Notes under the pieces: generated by a model
The model's input: the letters and a program-made list of their open reading frames with translations, nothing else
Told to the model about the DNA's origin: nothing
The model's database searches: none
Translations under genes and position numbers: made by a program
Assembly: GCA_054601695.1 (NCBI GenBank)
Contig: BAAHQB010000435.1
Coordinates: 1-64,000, forward strand
Source: Amorphochlora amoebiformis
Taxonomy: Eukaryota; Cercozoa; Chlorarachniophyceae
Reading direction: 5' to 3'
Length of the DNA: 64,000 bases
In this document: piece after piece, positions 1-64,000 of the stretch
Layout of the letters: each line of letters begins with the position of its first letter
How positions within the stretch are numbered: position 1 is the first letter of the stretch

Positions 1-38577
<38,577 letters not shown>

Positions 38578-38655
38578 CTAATATATGTTATACATATATA
38601 TAAAATATTATGTAGAGTACATTAATACGATATATACAAATATAACATATATTAG
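38578..38655. repeat. Palindromic centre between the divergent arms
   Basis: The 78 bp between the last minus-strand exon (38512-38577) and the first plus-strand exon (38656-38722) starts with taatatatgttata and ends with its exact reverse complement, leaving an asymmetric core of about 50 bp. The two flanking exons are both E-type and are inverted copies of each other with several indels. There is no ATG, no start exon and no promoter-like element beyond general AT richness. I read it as the breakpoint of an inverted duplication, or an assembly join, rather than a divergent promoter. Confidence 0.7.

Positions 38656-64000
<25,345 letters not shown>

Noticed and set aside
38578-38655. Bidirectional promoter between two divergent genes
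   Set aside because: Only 78 bp of AT-rich palindrome separates internal-type exons; there is no start codon exon or signal peptide on either side.

Overview
The window is eukaryotic nuclear DNA, and nearly all of it is one kind of structure: more than 200 near-identical small exons (almost all exactly 69 bp, six of 57 bp) separated by introns made largely of (TA)n. Each exon lies between AG on its 5' side and GT on its 3' side, and each encodes a 23-residue Pro/Ser/Thr-rich repeat of the form [13 protein letters not shown] followed by xNPTxSPxTS. Introns always interrupt a glycine codon after its first base (phase 1 at both ends), so any exon can be joined to any other in frame. I see no bacterial-type genes, tRNA, rRNA, CRISPR array or complete transposon. 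Symmetric phase-1 exons and a mucin-like repeat suggest an animal extracellular protein, but the species and protein family cannot be identified from the sequence.

Layout. From 1 to 38,577 the exons are on the minus strand (about 137 full-length copies). From 38,656 to the right edge they are on the plus strand (about 74 full-length copies). The arms diverge from a small palindromic centre at 38,578-38,655 that contains no start exon. Next to the centre, on both sides, lies a three-exon repeat (A-B-C, about 0.55 kb; 31.4-38.6 kb and 38.7-42.8 kb). Further left are a mixed block of [13 protein letters not shown] exons (24.7-31.1 kb), with a 388-bp unrelated insertion at about 29.6-30.0 kb, and a block of [13 protein letters not shown] exons (14.3-24.0 kb) found only in the left arm. 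Both outer ends (1-14 kb minus; 43.3-64 kb plus) carry the same higher-order repeat: about 5.1 kb with 17 exon types in fixed order, named here D-S-W-X-V-D-S-W-X'-Y-Z-R-mu-P-Q-T-U. Type mu is a 57-bp exon encoding 19 residues.

Interpretation. If spliced, each arm encodes thousands of residues of tandem Pro/Ser/Thr/Tyr/Lys-rich repeat. No initiator exon, signal peptide or final exon is visible, so both ends lie outside the window or the centre is an inversion or misassembly. Substitutions fall mainly at third codon positions of the GPLV...TS frame and splice dinucleotides are conserved, which favours a real coding gene over a satellite. Damaged exons cluster near the centre (36.7-37.0 kb and 40.3-42.6 kb), where local decay or poor consensus are both possible. 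The most notable system-level feature is that almost every intron is a self-complementary (UA)n tract that could fold into a hairpin, in a gene where every exon is freely skippable.
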